Below, piece after piece: positions 1-12,720 of a DNA stretch of 64,000 nt (the stretch's first letter is position 1; every line of letters begins with the position of its first letter). Both the position numbers and the translations under genes were made by a program. The DNA comes from Armillaria gallica (Eukaryota; Basidiomycota; Agaricomycetes; Agaricales; Physalacriaceae), in assembly GCA_037576215.1 (NCBI GenBank), contig JBANDB010000004.1:4836001-4900000 (forward strand), read 5' to 3'. The notes beneath the pieces are model-generated. The model was not told where the DNA came from and did not search any database. It saw nothing but the letters and a program-made list of their open reading frames with translations.

Positions 1-365
1 CCATACACCTTACCGTCGGACCTATAAGTGCCATTCATGATCTCGATGATCCTTTTCCCAGCGTAATTAGCAAAAGATGTCAATGCACAGACTCTACAAC
101 ATACCTCGAACATAATTCATGCTTCATCCAAGCGATCCCAAGACATAGCCGAGCGACCACAGCTGACAAGGTGTCTACCTGGATGTTTGCCAAGTTCAAA
201 ACCGACGATGGCTGCCGCCAATTGGCTGGGACAGTCAGTAGGTCTGCCTCCAGTATGGGACCAGCTGTTCGTGAGCTTTAGCTGACATTCCGAAAGTCGC
301 ATACAGACACCTACTATTCAATAGAGGTCGTCCGGGCGAATTGCCGGCGACGAAGGCAGCCGGGG
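1..365. other. Gene-poor stretch, nothing recognised
   Basis: Only short open frames on the minus strand are present. None has a recognisable motif, and no RNA gene or repeat is seen. Confidence 0.5.
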
Positions 366-2580
366 CTACCAACGACATTGAAGAAAGAGAAAAACACCAT
401 TCCTGAAAACAGATTGACGACAAGGGAACGCGAGACCACCACTGTGTTCCATAGATCCTGGACAGATTTCTCCAGAAAGCAGGGGAGTTAGGATAAAAAA
501 CGTACCACGCACAGGACTAGCATCCACGTTGCAAACTGTGGTTTGCATGCTGAGGGAACGGTTAGCAGAGAATGCGTAGGTAGTTAACAACGCACCCCGT
601 AGAACCACACCCCGTTCCTCTGTATGGCATGCGAGAGGTTTCAGTGATATTGATTCGATCTGAGACGGTATCAGCCTCTAAAGACAACGACTCGAGTTGA
701 AAGCACACACCTCTCATGCTACCCGCCCAGCTCCATACCATTTTTGTTGACCCTCATCGATAGATTAGCATACGAAAGGCCCAACGTCGATCACCTCCGG
801 CTGGTACCCCGCGTACAATATTTTCCTTCACACCAGCCGTTCGACGACCTGTCGCCTCTGCTGTACAGTCTGTCGCCTGCCGCCCAGTGTGTGGATATCC
901 ACTGCCAGCTTGCTCATCGAGTCGATCGTATTTTGAATACCGAAAAATATAAACCCACGCGGATTTTGCTGCAAATTCGTAAACAGCCCATCTCATCAGT
1001 CAAAGGAACAACAATGCTAGATTGACTTCGCTAACAGGCTACCACTGATTGAGCTTCCTAGGCAGGAGGCAGATCTGCTGTGGGTGCGGATCTGTGAGCG
1101 AGCTTCAGCTGAGGTCCTGGCGTACGCATAATCTATAGTGGCACGTACTTTATAATATAGACGTTGTTCGGGTGACCCGTAGCATTGAAGACCAGGGAAA
1201 GAAGTAGAAGAGAGGTGGAGATCGTACTATTCCTGAGAAGTGGTTGAAGACACGAGAACATGGGAACACCATACGCCGTTCCTCTGTGAGGTTTTATTTC
1301 AAGCAAGAAATTGCGCACTGGTGTTGGTTTTGATCTGAAATAATGTCAGCTTAAAAAGACAACAGCTCAGATGCAGAGTACATACCTCTCATGCCAGAAA
1401 ACAAGACCTGCCATGCCCCGCAATTTCGCCAAACGCGTCTCCTCCATAACGCTCCTCCAGGGTCCTTTACGCCGTGGATCATCGATAGCTCAGCATAGTA
1501 GGCGGTGGTCAAGACGTTGGATGGGCAAGGTGCATTGAGAGTAAAAATATTTTCTCTCCTACAGCCCAGCGTCGTCCGTGTGCTTTCTTGACTGTCTGTT
1601 GACTCGACCCAAAAACCGCCTCAAAATATCGGTACCGGCTTGACGTCAATGAGCTGTATTACTGCTACGAGACGAAGAAAAGATAAGTCCTTGGAGAGTG
1701 GCGTTTAGCGCGCGGATTGACTGGAGAGTGAACGCCTTACGCGAAACCCACTTCTCATTCGTGCGTGTAGCAAATATCTACCCACAACTCCCGCATCTCA
1801 TGTTGGTACATTCCTGTCCAATATCGAAGCTGATACTGGGAAAGACGTGTGCGTTGTTAGAGAAGCGGAAGACGACGAGAAGTATCCCGTTCAAAACAGC
1901 CGAAACGACTAGATCGGCAGTCCTTTCCTTCTTCCTGAATAATAAACATGAGGAGCTTGCAGAGTGTAGATAGGAAGAATGTACCAAGCGGTGCCGCAGA
2001 TGATTTTCGCGGGAAACGCCATCCTGGCTTCAATATGAAAGTCCGGGCCGAAGTATCATAAAGGGCACGGCAACAAACCAACCTACCACGGATCCTATGA
2101 ATGTCCTCGACATCGCATGCTCGAGCTTGCGATATATCATGTTCGCCTAGCTCATCACAGCAACGCTTGGAGATTGACAAGAGTTGGTAGAGTCGACGGC
2201 TTTGTGCCTTCCCTGTTGATGGATGATTCACTTTGATTTCAAGATGTCGCCCTTGATGTCAGCACCCGTTTACAGCCGCCGTAGTGTCTGAATCCAAATT
2301 CCGTGTCTTCCTGCTCTGCCGACTCGATCCGAAAATTGCCTCAAAAATCTTGATGCTGGCTCGACGTGTTCGTGATGCAGCGTGGAGAAGGAAAGACAGG
2401 ATCTGGGAGAAGAGAAAGGCTCTTAGCTCGGGGATCGACTGAATGGTGAACGTCTTACCCAAAATTCATCATTCGACGCGACCACAGTCCGTCTCTCTGG
2501 GCACTCCCGCATCCATCATCTTGGCGTAGTCCTGGTTCCGTATTGAAGCTGTGGTTAGCGATTGCATAGAGGGAATCGGA
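366..2580 (-). repeat. Diverged local duplication, remnants of one unknown minus-strand gene
   Basis: Blocks at about 590-1010, 1260-1870 and 2090-2580 resemble each other piecewise. The first two share CGTTCCTCTGTR, then a run around AAAGACAAC and the splice-donor-like ACCTCTCATGC (at about 713 and 1384), then ATCGATAG followed by AGCATA. The second and third share ACTCGA followed by CCGCCTC or TTGCCTC, a GACTG-GTGAACG block, and on the reverse strand AGCTTCRATA followed by GATGCGGGAGT. The longest open frame (minus, 2259-2462, 67 aa) matches the eroded frame of the middle copy around 1600-1760. I do not recognise the protein. The pattern suggests a tandemly duplicated multi-exon gene that has decayed. 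An alternative is a dispersed repeat with several insertions here. Confidence 0.4.
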
Positions 2581-5500
2581 ACAGGATGCTGGCGGATCTA
2601 TGTAAAAGCACGTTAGCCACAGAGAATGAATGTGAGCATCGACAGCTCACCTAAATTTTATGCGAAGAAACTGTTCGTCACGTCGCTGAGACGATTGAGC
2701 GTGTCCTGAGCAGAATGTTAGAGTCGGTCATACTCGATCTCGTGGGCCGCAATTTCGTTTCGATACTTCTCGTTGGGTCACTTGTCACGGTCTCGTGTAT
2801 GAGTTCTGGAGAAGGTCGCACCGTTGACGCGACGCCATCGAGGATGATGAGAGTAAGAGTCGAAGAAACGTGAGAGTAGGATCGATCAACTTAAACTCCG
2901 CTTGAACGTCAACCGCTTTCTCGGGTCGTCTTCTCCACCAACACCGTCCCATCATCGTATCACACCGCAAGTGAGCACTCGGGCAACGGTGAGAGCGATA
3001 TGGATCCGAAAGCAAGATGATGATATTGCTAATACTACTACTTACGAAAAGTAAGACTAGTAAGGATGAAGTGAAAGAATACAAAGCTGTTGTTAAAAGT
3101 CCTGCAGAAACTCTTGCGCGTCCAGAATAACAGCACGCAAGACCGGCAGCCAAAGTAAAGCCTCTCCGTTCTCGTGCTCGAACGAGAGGGTGGGGTTTCC
3201 CATTCGTACTGTAGCCGACTGTAGTCTCTTGTTGAAGTAAAACCGAGGTTTGCTATTTTGCCAAAAAAAAAAAAAAGTCACAAGCCTCAAAGGCTCGCGC
3301 AAGCGAATAACCTAGAACGCACTTTTGGAAAGAAGACAACGTGCTAGAATAGAAGAACGTCAGTACGAGAAGAACCAGGAAGAGAACAGCGTACGATATG
3401 CGAAGTCCATTCAAACTCTCCCGAGACACAACGTCCTACACTGTACCCAAGACATCCTCCAGAGCGGCCATTTGCAAGTTACTCAGTACTAACAGCGTTT
3501 AGCCGCAAACAGTGGACGACGTCGAGTAGGGCCTTCTGTATCTTGAACGTCGACTGTCCGTATAGATCCTAAACCCGGTTTCAGCGGTAAAAGAAGGCGA
3601 ATTGAACGTAACGCAACCATAGATGCCGTTGACACCACAAATCAGGTTCACAAACTGAAGCCACGATTCGCCCATAACGGCAGCGGAAGGATTGCCTCCA
3701 CGTCAAGCAGCTGCATCCGGCTCGCCTTCTGAATCCCTCAGTTTCTTAATCGTCGTCAACCTCTTCTTGACGCCAAACCAGGGAGTCGCCGAAGCAGTTG
3801 TGGCTAGATTGGGAGTCAATACCATTCATCTGCTTCTTGACTTTCACAGAAAAGCATTTGCTCACGTGCCACTGAGAGGTCGCCGTCCTTGTAGTCTCTA
3901 TTACATTCTTTACATGTTGGTCTAGTATTTGATGGCCATCGCACTCAGGATCCGAATATCGAGACATGTCAGGGAGAGGATATCATAGGGCTCGGAGGGG
4001 GGGACACAGCACTGTAGAGGAGACGACGAACGATCTGTAGAGAACTTTGTCGCCGCAATAGACTTCCCAAGCACTTTATACCCGCACAAAGCAGAAAAGG
4101 CCGGTTGCATGATACGAATCTACTCGTTTGTATACCCGACCAAGACCCTACTCCCTATCATAAATTCATTTGTTTGAGGAACTCATGATGACAACGAGAT
4201 CCCCAATCTCGCCTGCCTCTGCCAATGGACACGTGCTTAACTTCTGGCGTGGTGGTGGGGGTGGGATATGAGACCTCCAGTATAGATATGCTCGAGAAGA
4301 ACGGTGATGTTGCAGATGCAGTGCCTCGGGTTGGGAGAGGAGAAAGCATTAGTAGGGGTTGAAGGGAGGTAGAGAGGTAGACGCTACCGAACGCAAGAAA
4401 TGTCCGGACGTGGACAATTTTCCAGACCATCTCATCACTCGGCGAAGAGGACCTCTGAAGGGCCCAGTGAAATCGACAAAGTAGTCCAGCAAGTTGTCAT
4501 GAGTCAACTCGCTTGTCAATTGCACGATCGTTCGACGGATGCAGCGAAAAGAGTCTTCTAGCACAACTTCTCCCTTGACTAAATCTTTAACTTGAGAAAA
4601 ATCCGGACTGTTTCCCCTGCAGCATCTCGAAAGGTTCGAGGTAGACGGTCTCTGTCATGCCTGACTTTGCTCCTGGTGACAAACCGAGGATCAATATGCG
4701 GTACAGCTGTATTGCCTTCAGACAACGTTGATCTGATGACTGCCGTCTCCTCGGCCTGAGCAGAACTGCATGACATCGAAAATGTCAGTCGACAATCGAG
4801 AGTGCATGGCTGTAGGGCTAGGCATACTATGTGGATCCGGTCCGGATTCCACCATATCGGATGATCGTAGGGGATAGCAGAGGGGAGCGGGAGAACTCTT
4901 TCTGCTCTCAGATGGCTGCTAGCTCGGGGACTGGGACTGGGACAGGCGAGCTGTCAGCCCAGATTCTCAAGACTGCATCTCGCGAGTACGCAAGATGCAG
5001 TCTTCAGCGGGGTTGAGGTCGGGCTTTCGGAATCGAAGTCCAGAGGTGTATGATAGGTATAACAGGGTCGAATGGGAGACAGACTAATGTCTATCTCCTA
5101 CTACTCGGAACTATATGATGATACGCTAAGAGATTCGAAAGACGTCTGATCCATGACTCTTCCAAACAAGTCCATCCCTCCATTATTAAGGAAGACGGCA
5201 ATTTATCCAGGGAGTCGAGGAATATAAGCCGAGGTGACGCTCCTGAAATGTAGGCAGGTGCGAAGTACAGCATCCCCGTCCTGTGTACGGAGATTAACCG
5301 CGTCGGCATGGAACGTATCTTCTCAATTTTCTAGGACCAATGTTGTTCGTCGTGTTCGTCGTTGTGAAACCACTATTCTTGAACAGATCCCAAAGTGCGT
5401 GTACACTCATCCGCGAATGGTGTTTTGACCGACTTGGATGAGACTGCGCCGGCCTGGGCTGAGCGGTGAATTCCGCCTTGACCACCGAGGCAGCAGGGGC

Positions 5501-8500
5501 TGTCAGATCTCAATGGCTGTCAGGAGGCTCTATCAGCTGTAATCTTTAGGTACAGACGAAGGACACGCACACATCTGTTTCCCGTACTGATTCACGAATG
5601 CTGTGAGAGCGTATGACGACCATATGTTCCTCCCTACGCCGTAATGTTGGTCATAACACTTGGAGCTCGCATGCTACAGGTCCGGAAGATGTTTCAACAA
5701 AGCTTCCATTGGCTAGAAGGCCTTCGACGCACTTGTCGGTACGGACAGTAGTTGAGAAGAGCTGACTGATGACGTAAGCGACTGCGCCACAGAAGAGGAG
5801 GTCGATATTTCCACCGTTATCAGTTTTATGGCGTCGGGACGCCTTTGCCGCAGTTCAGAGGAAGGAAAACTTTCAATACTGAGCAGCGAGTAGTCGCTGA
5901 ATGTGTGTCAGAGAGGGAGAAAATTTGATGTGAAGTACGCGTACCACAGTATCCGACAGATTTGAGAGGGCATCCGACGCAATGACTTGATGGTGCCATC
6001 GCCCGTATCAGATTTCATGCCTTCGATGACACGTCAATGCTGCGAGCTGCATCTCGCCCTATGTTGAAAGGTGAGATCCACTCAATCTCCTCCATTCTGA
6101 TGCTCTCCCTTCGTCTCCTGAACCCCTGACTTGAACAAAAAAGGACCTGTGTCGCAGCCAGAAGTAGACTTCATTGGTCTTTTCTCCGTGATCGCCGTCC
6201 AAACAAAGTCCGGGTTCATTTATTGGTGTATTCTGAGTAACAACACCGGTTGACTTTGATTCACCATCGTCGGCTTTAAAGAAGGTCGGATCGCGGAGAA
6301 CGCATGGACCGGATGAAATTAGAGCGACAACGGTCATTTGCCTATGTAGGGACCGCTGATCTGATAGTGATCGGCAAGGCCTCGAGGCGCTTTCTGGCAG
6401 ACCCTCCCGAATCTGAATAATATCAGCACCAGCAAAAGGGTCTATAGAAATGAACCGGTTTCAACGAATGCCAGTCTTACCGTAGCACTGTGCCAGTGGA
6501 CCTTCAAGCCGAAAACTCGTGGCTTGGGGGAGCTGATAGTTGGGGCGGTAAGTCTTCCCTGTTCTTGCAATTTCGATTCACCAGTACTCGAGACCTCCGG
6601 TGGTACAAATAAGACCTGTGAATGCGACAGTTGGGACTCCCTGCTATGGCGAATAACCGCTTTGACTTCGGCATTACACCTAAGAGCCTAAAATGTCAGT
6701 AAGAAATGACAGACCTCAGAAGGAAGTATACCCTTGCAGGTGATACCAAATCGTTTAAGACCTCGAGTGTTGCCACGACTTATTCACAACTCAGTCGAAC
6801 TGAATTCCAAGAAAAACTCTTCACTTCAACCTACACCGTTGACACATATTTCTAAAGACAAAGACGGAGTTAGCGACGAGTCCAGAAACTAGGAAAGATG
6901 ACGGGCACGGGCCTAAATTGTGAGGAAATCGCTGGGATGCTTGACACAGGAGTGAACAACAGAGTTCCTAGGGAGTGGATAGTAATCGAGAGAAAATAAA
7001 GATGCGAAAGGGTAGTACACGCACCAATAACCATGTTACGAGTCCGAGTTTACGAGGATTCGTTCTTTTACGGACCAGGACCCTTAATTTTAAGAGAGAG
7101 AATGACATCTGAATTCAACAGAGACAAGCAATCCCCGATTCTTTCCGAAGAATGAGGAAACGACAGAGGAGCCGTAACTGGTCGTGAGTAGTGCCAAACG
7201 GTCTGGACAGGGGCTATACTCCGGGCTGGCTTAGCTAATTTGCGGTGATTGGCAAGCATGCGACATGCTACGGCTGGCATGCCGGGTGGCTGAAAGCGAT
7301 TGCCGTTGTGGCTGAAAAACTCTGTCTTTCCGACTTCTCCCTATTGGTTTGCAGACATCGTTCGCTTTTGTTTATAAAACTTCGCTTGATGTCTTTTCTG
7401 TACCACAACTGACCAACTCCTCCTCACAAAATCCTCCTCATTCTGTTCCTTCTTTCATCTTTCCCAATAAGATGGTCTTCTATTACTGCGACGAACATTA
7501 GGCCAATGTCTACATCCACCCGGAACAAGCCACCAAGACACTGCCAGATCATCAAACAGCAAGTGTGCATACAGACAGAATGCCCATGCCGTACTCTTTG
7601 AAGCTTGAGTGCTTGAGCACTGCGCCACTTAGCGCGCCGGCATACATTGGAGAGCAAGGACACAGAAAATGTTCAACATCTGTTTGGTGCGAGTACTGTG
7701 GTGCTAGATCCACTTTCGAAAAGCCGGGCCTTGCCTTCGCCTTTAACTCTGGCCTTTCGGTGCTGGTATGTAGTCTGACACCATTAAAATTCCTCGTCGA
7801 ACATCAGGTACCTTAGATATTCACTGTCGGTTATGTGTCCGGCAAGCAAGGGTACAGTCGTTGGGAAGTGCTGGTTTGCAAGCACATGGTATGTCCTTGC
7901 CATGACTATAACCGCCTTTTTCGCTAATCATTAGCTGGGTACTGCATGAAGTGTCAAGATTTCAAGGTCCAGCTTCAAGTTCAAATAATTCAAGACTCGT
8001 AGTACACACATCGTCACTCCCTCTCTCCATAGGCGTGTATCGTCTGTCTGTCTACGAGAGACTAGAGCTGGTGGCAGCGCAGCTGCCGCCGAGTGAACTT
8101 TTTCCCCGCAACCAACCAGTGCTCTATATGTGTTAGATTCATGAATGTCATCCAGAATGCACAATTTTGATCTTGTCGAGTGCGTCTGAACTCTGTTAAG
8201 TGAGTAAATCCTGCGCCATGTAAGGTCAAGGTAACAGGCCTTCCTGAGTTACCTTTTGAAAATGAATCCGAAAAAGGGAAAGAATCGGGGACCCGGCTTC
8301 CGCCGCTACTGGATCGCCCTATTGCGTCCCACCACAGCCCGGACCGGGTTCGAACCTATTGAACCTCCAAGGTTCTTACCCGCTATGTCGCTGGGCATCA
8401 AGCTCAGCCGTGAGCTCCGTTTTTTCTTTTTCTTTTTGATTCTTTTCTGATTGTATATGCTAGCCTATCCGTCACTTTCAGCGCTAATCTCGATGGTGGT

Positions 8501-8960
8501 GGACGCGTCTCTTTTTCGATGCTGTGGGAGGGAATTAATAGAAGCTGGTTCCAATTTTTATTATGGGGTCCAAGGTGCGACTACTAAACCGTTGGCCTCT
8601 TTCCTCTGCTGATGTTCTTCCCTCTTTGCTAGATGCTCTACCTTTTACTAATTCCGTGAAACTCCTCGAATGGCGCAATTCCCCTCTCATGCCAGTGTTT
8701 TCTCTCTTGGAATCACACACTCCCCAATTCATGTACTATGGATTATCGCGGAATCTGTAAACCCAACCTAGACTCTCTGTGTGCGAGACGTCTGCATCGA
8801 TGAAAGGCGGTTTATGTCGGGGCTCATAGAATCTTACCATGAAGCGACTATGTAGAATTGGCTGGTATTCATAATGCTAATAAACGATAGTGAGTTTGTC
8901 AATCCAGTATCTTGCGGCACCATGGCTTACGACTTCAAATTCAGTAGCGCAGAAATATGA
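2581..8960. other. Long gene-poor stretch with only small unsupported ORFs
   Basis: Open frames up to about 120 aa exist on the minus strand (for example 2785-3153, 4158-4776 and 6059-6337), but none has a domain I recognise. The reverse strand around 2640-2790 reads a short acidic, coiled-coil-like segment with one stop, which may be part of the same decayed gene as the upstream duplication. A 14-base A run lies at about 3264. A TATA-like TTTATAAAAC at about 7371 precedes an ATG at 7471 by about 100 bp, but the frame stops after nine codons. I see no confident gene. Confidence 0.4.
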
Positions 8961-8989
8961 TGTGTATGGAGATGCGTTTACGGGTCCAA

Positions 8990-9545
8990 GGTCACACACC
9001 TCGCCAACCTTATTCAGTGCTGGGAGACCCCACCCTCAGCTCGCATCTGACTTCCTCGTCTGGGCATCTTAGACACCCTGAAGAGCTGCGCCATGATTAG
9101 TAAGACGGCTGGGGGTATTGGTCTCAGCATTCATAACATTCGTACTGGGTATAGACCTTGTCGCTCACGACTGTCTAGGCTAATGCGGTTTCCAGATCAT
9201 ATCGCGACCAATGGGTACTTTAATGGTATCAGTCCAATGCTGGCAGCATATGACGCTACTGTGCACTATATCGATCAAGGCGGTACCAAGCGTCCCGGAG
9301 CATTCGCCATCTATCTTGAACTTTGGCATTCTGACATCTTTGAGTTCCTCGATCTTAGAAAGAACCATGGTAAGGAAGAGAGTCGTGCCCGCGATCTTTT
9401 CTATGCACTCCGGATTCCTGACCTTTTTGTAAGTGATGAAGCCAACTTTGACCGTCTGTATACTGAGTATTTGGTAGCATGAAGCGGGTTGAGGCCAACG
9501 CTGAATGGTTATTTTTCTTCGAGACGATTCAGGGCATGTGTTCAT
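8990..9545 (+). pseudogene. RNR1: Ribonucleotide reductase large-subunit fragment
   Basis: Class I ribonucleotide reductase large subunit makes deoxynucleotides in the cytosol. Three consecutive pieces match it. Around 8990-9065 there is an ASPTLF-like block (HTSPTLFSAGRPHPQL). From 9093 comes the nucleotide-binding core, [16 protein letters not shown] then [20 protein letters not shown] and [20 protein letters not shown]. From 9480 there is [10 protein letters not shown]. About ten residues are missing between the first two pieces and the frame shifts. A 47-nt intron (9149-9195, GT-AG) and a second (9428-9477, GTAAGT to TAG) remain, with a one-base slip after the second. Only about 160 residues of a protein normally longer than 800 are present. 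This is a non-functional fragment that arose by DNA-level duplication because introns are kept. Confidence 0.85.
9149..9195 (+). other. Retained intron in RNR1 fragment
   Basis: GTATAG to TTTCCAG, 47 nt, sits exactly where the conserved reading NIR-TG jumps to TNGY. Two small deletions in the downstream exon break the frame. Confidence 0.6.
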
Positions 9546-10760
9546 AGTGCGTGTCTTGCCATACAGTCTCTTTGTTGTTTGACAACCAGCAGGTCCGTGC
9601 AAAGTTTGCGATATCCTCGATATGCTGCATCAAATACGTTGTGTTTGGAAGCACCGATCACTCGCCGATTCTGAAACGACCAACACGCTACGGAATCCTA
9701 TGGTGATCTGTACCCCACGATCCCTCTCTTGCCTACAGGTTCCAGGTTCCGCTCCCCATACCCCATCGTCGAGCGTTGTGCCATTATCTTTCCGTCCTCG
9801 TCACACAGTTGTCTAGGGGTATGACTAGGAGGACGGATTAGAAGCCGTTTGCAGGACAGGTCAATAGAATTCAATTGTCGACGGGAAAGCCAGGAACGCC
9901 TGTTAGAGAAGGCGAGTCTCTTTGCATTGCGTATGCATATTGATCTGATTTAGGTGCAGGCATAGCTATTCTTGGTGGTAGACTATCCGAGTCCTATATG
10001 TGTATGGCCAGGCACTTCGTGTTATGTTACAGGTCCTCTCTCTTTCGCCACCATCGTCCCCGTCCCACTCCAGCTTCCATTGCACCTTTACGCTCCAGCA
10101 CAAGATGCTCTATGATCGCCTGTCCAAAAATACGTTAGCGACGCTACGATGCTCCACCGTCAAGTTCATATACTAGATCCTCGATGTTTCCTCCCTTCCC
10201 AGTGCTCCGAACCGCCTACGCATCATCCTAGGAAAACAACGCAACGATAGCATTCTGGAGCCTGACTTTTAGATACCGATTAACTTGACATTGGTCAACG
10301 CGTACAAAGGACAGAGAATGTCAAAGTGTTCTAGAGCCCTGGAAGGCCGTCAAAGAGCATGTAATCCAGGTGGAATGATCTTCATTGGTGTACGCGCAAA
10401 GGGATCCTCCAGCGGAAGGCTGGTATTTCTAAGGGCCGGCAGTGGTGTGACAACGGAAGTTGCCAAAGCTTGGCAAAGCAGGGTCATGCGCTACCCATCG
10501 TTTATCATACGCCATCTTCCTTAGGAGCTCGTCGATATGGCCATCGTCTCTCGTCCTGGTCGCGAAACCTGGCACATGTCACTTCGATCTGTCTCACTGA
10601 GTTAGATTTTGGAGGAATGTGAAATCTGGCATGTGTGGGAACGGGGGAGGTTATGTAGATGAGGGTGCAGGAGGCGAGGGCGTGCGAGGTGGTCGATGAC
10701 AAGGCTGGTGGGATGTGCATGGTTGATAGGAGGATTAGTATCGCAGTCTGGTTCCCGAGA
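9546..10760. other. No recognisable gene
   Basis: This stretch lies between the RNR1 and P450 fragments. A plus-strand frame of 79 aa (10285-10524) has no recognisable motif. Further decayed exons of either fragment could lie here, but I could not confirm any. Confidence 0.4.
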
Positions 10761-10763
10761 CTG

Positions 10764-11256
10764 GAACCGAGCCTTCCATGCATTGACGCAGTCGTACACG
10801 AAACCCTACGGACGCACCCACCCGTGTCAGATGCCATAAGGGTCCTGCGTATCCTCCAATGTCCCTCGCTCCCTTCACGCTGGCAACGCAAGACGACGGC
10901 CTTCCTCTCGCTACACCGGTAGTGACCAAGACCTCCGTAGCCAAAGGGTCGATCCTCACCGCCCCACTTCAGAAGCCGACCATATCCGAAGAGCTCCGTG
11001 GCCCTGAAGCGAGGGGTTCAGACTAGATGGGTTACTGAAGGACTTTACACCGGGAGCGAAGCGTCAAGAGAAGCCGGTGACCTTAGCTTTTGTAGATGAA
11101 CCCAAGATGTGCCTTGGGAAGACCTTCGCTTTGACCGAGTTCCAGTTAAGTAAATCTTACAAGCAGAATACCCATTTTTCTGAGGATCCGGCTCTTTAGG
11201 TCACGTTCGTTGTTATCATACAGAACTTTGTTTACAGTTACCTGGTGGAATGGACA
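10764..11256 (+). pseudogene. Cytochrome P450 C-terminal fragment
   Basis: P450s are haem mono-oxygenases, usually on the endoplasmic reticulum in fungi. The K-helix is clear (IDAVVHETLRTHPPVSDAIR, ExxR signature). After a broken middle, the haem-binding loop reads FVDEPKMCLGKTFALTEFQ with the cysteine at about 11110-11112; the usual FxxGPRxCxG has lost its glycine and arginine. An intron-like gap follows: the expected donor after TTCCAG is TTAAGT instead of GTAAGT (about 11145), and the acceptor TTTAG ends at 11199. The next exon reads VTFVVIIQNFVY, the usual strand after the haem loop. The N-terminal two-thirds are not seen. The broken donor and frameshifts mark it as a pseudogene. The clan cannot be assigned. 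Confidence 0.8.
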
Positions 11257-12239
11257 CCGTTGCATTGCGTTGTTGGCAAGCATGATGGAGTAGTCACCAG
11301 CATCTGTCTGTTATAGTTTATTTACTGTTTATCTGCTTTCTTACCCTTAGGTTCTTTTACTTACCTTGCGCAACCTAGTCTCAGCAGAGGGTAGAGCCAC
11401 TAGTAGCACTTGCCACTAGACAAGAGCAATTTGATTTTTTGGCAGCTTCCAATTGATGACCAGCGAGTAACCGAATACGATGATCATATTCAGGTCTGAG
11501 CTGAACACTGCATCAAGTTTATACCATCTCAATCGATCTTCCCTTCTCTGGATATGAAGATGTTTCTTTGAATCTTGTTAGGTTATTTCTTCATGACTCG
11601 CTCATGATGCAGTGTTTATTCTCCAGGTCGGATGCCGCATCCAACGCGTTCATCAAGGCTCTGGGGCGAGCATCCTCAAGGCCAGGATTTTGAAGGCATC
11701 TGTTAGGGCTGTGGTTTCAATGGTATGTCTTGTTGATTATTCATAGACTCAGATTGATTGATTTTTTTTGATTTCAGATGACTTGTCACCCCTTCAGAAT
11801 CTCTGTCCTCTTCCCTCTTTCCCTTCACAAAATTTCCCTCCCTTCGCCTTCGCCTTCTCCCGATTATACTATACCCTTGTCCTTCATCTAGTCTGCACTT
11901 GTGAGGTTATAAAGGACCATGAATGTATGAACAACAAAACACCAGCAGTAGGTTACCGTTCTCCAAGTTACCGCCTCTTTGCTTAACTTACACCACGTGT
12001 AGATCCACAAAACAAAATTGGATACCCCTTCAAGCACGACGACTAGTCGTAAGAAATGGAGGCTATAGCCCGGCGTACTGACAACTATACAATCATTTCA
12101 GCTAGGTATGTATGAGTATGAAATCACGCTGAAGCTTTGAATTGTTTGGGTAATATAGCCTTACTTCGCGGCTGAAGAATTGAAATTTTTCGCTTGATTG
12201 AGGTTCACAAGGAAGATAATTGATGTGGCTGCCGTGTTT
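11257..12239. other. No recognisable gene
   Basis: Pyrimidine-rich tracts (11800-11850) and short open frames only. No RNA gene or repeat was recognised before the tandem array. Confidence 0.4.
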
Positions 12240-12240
12240 T

Positions 12241-12720
12241 TTGATGTGTGGCGATACAAGAATTGTTCAATCGCGATTGGCTGGGTCGTTCGTTATCAGG
12301 ACCTTGTGCCGGTAACAACACCAACATCAACACCTAGTGGAAGAAGTTTCCGTGCCAGCTACTATGTTCCAGAAATCTCGCAAAGAATCAATCATTGATG
12401 TGTGGCGATACAAGCATTGTTCAATCCTGATTGGCTGGGTTTCTGGTGGAAGAAGTTTGCGTACCGGCTGCTACTATGTTCCAGAAATCTCGCAAAGAAT
12501 CAATCATTGATGTGTGGCGATACAAGAATTGTTCAATCCTGATTGGCTGGGTTTCTGGTGGAAGAAGTTTGCGTACCGGCTGCTACTATGTTCCAGAAAT
12601 CTCGCAAAGAATCAATCATTGATGTGTGGCGATACAATAATTGTTCAATCCCGATTGGCTGGGTTCCTAGTGGAAGAAGTGCATGCCAGCTGTTCCAGAA
12701 ACCTCACAAAGAATTATTTG
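12241..12720 (+). repeat. 112-bp tandem repeat, about four copies
   Basis: The unit starts TTGATGTGTGGCGATACAAG and recurs at 12241, 12395, 12507 and 12619. Copies 2 and 3 are nearly identical and exactly 112 bp apart. Copy 4 is more diverged and fades out near 12720. Copy 1 is longer (154 bp) because it holds an extra intron-like block. The unit keeps a frame open over several repeats, which creates overlapping spurious ORFs. It lies just upstream of the viroplasmin-domain gene. Confidence 0.9.
12288..12337 (+). repeat. Introner-like insertion, copy 1
   Basis: This 50-nt segment starts GTTCGT and ends CACCTAG. It is present in repeat copy 1 and absent from the other three copies. Its core (12293-12329) matches the reverse complement of 34986-35022 at 35 of 37 positions. 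Size and GT-AG ends match real introns in this window. Confidence 0.55.

Noticed and set aside
3264..3278. A14 tract as a retrotransposon tail
   Set aside because: No upstream coding remnant and no flanking target duplication.
7424..7816. Small gene after a TATA-like box
   Set aside because: The first frame stops after nine codons and the 83-aa frame is in a different register with no motif.
8330..8425. tRNA-like GGGTTCGAACCT followed by a T6 run
   Set aside because: No 5-bp T-stem, no acceptor pairing and no anticodon arm on either strand.
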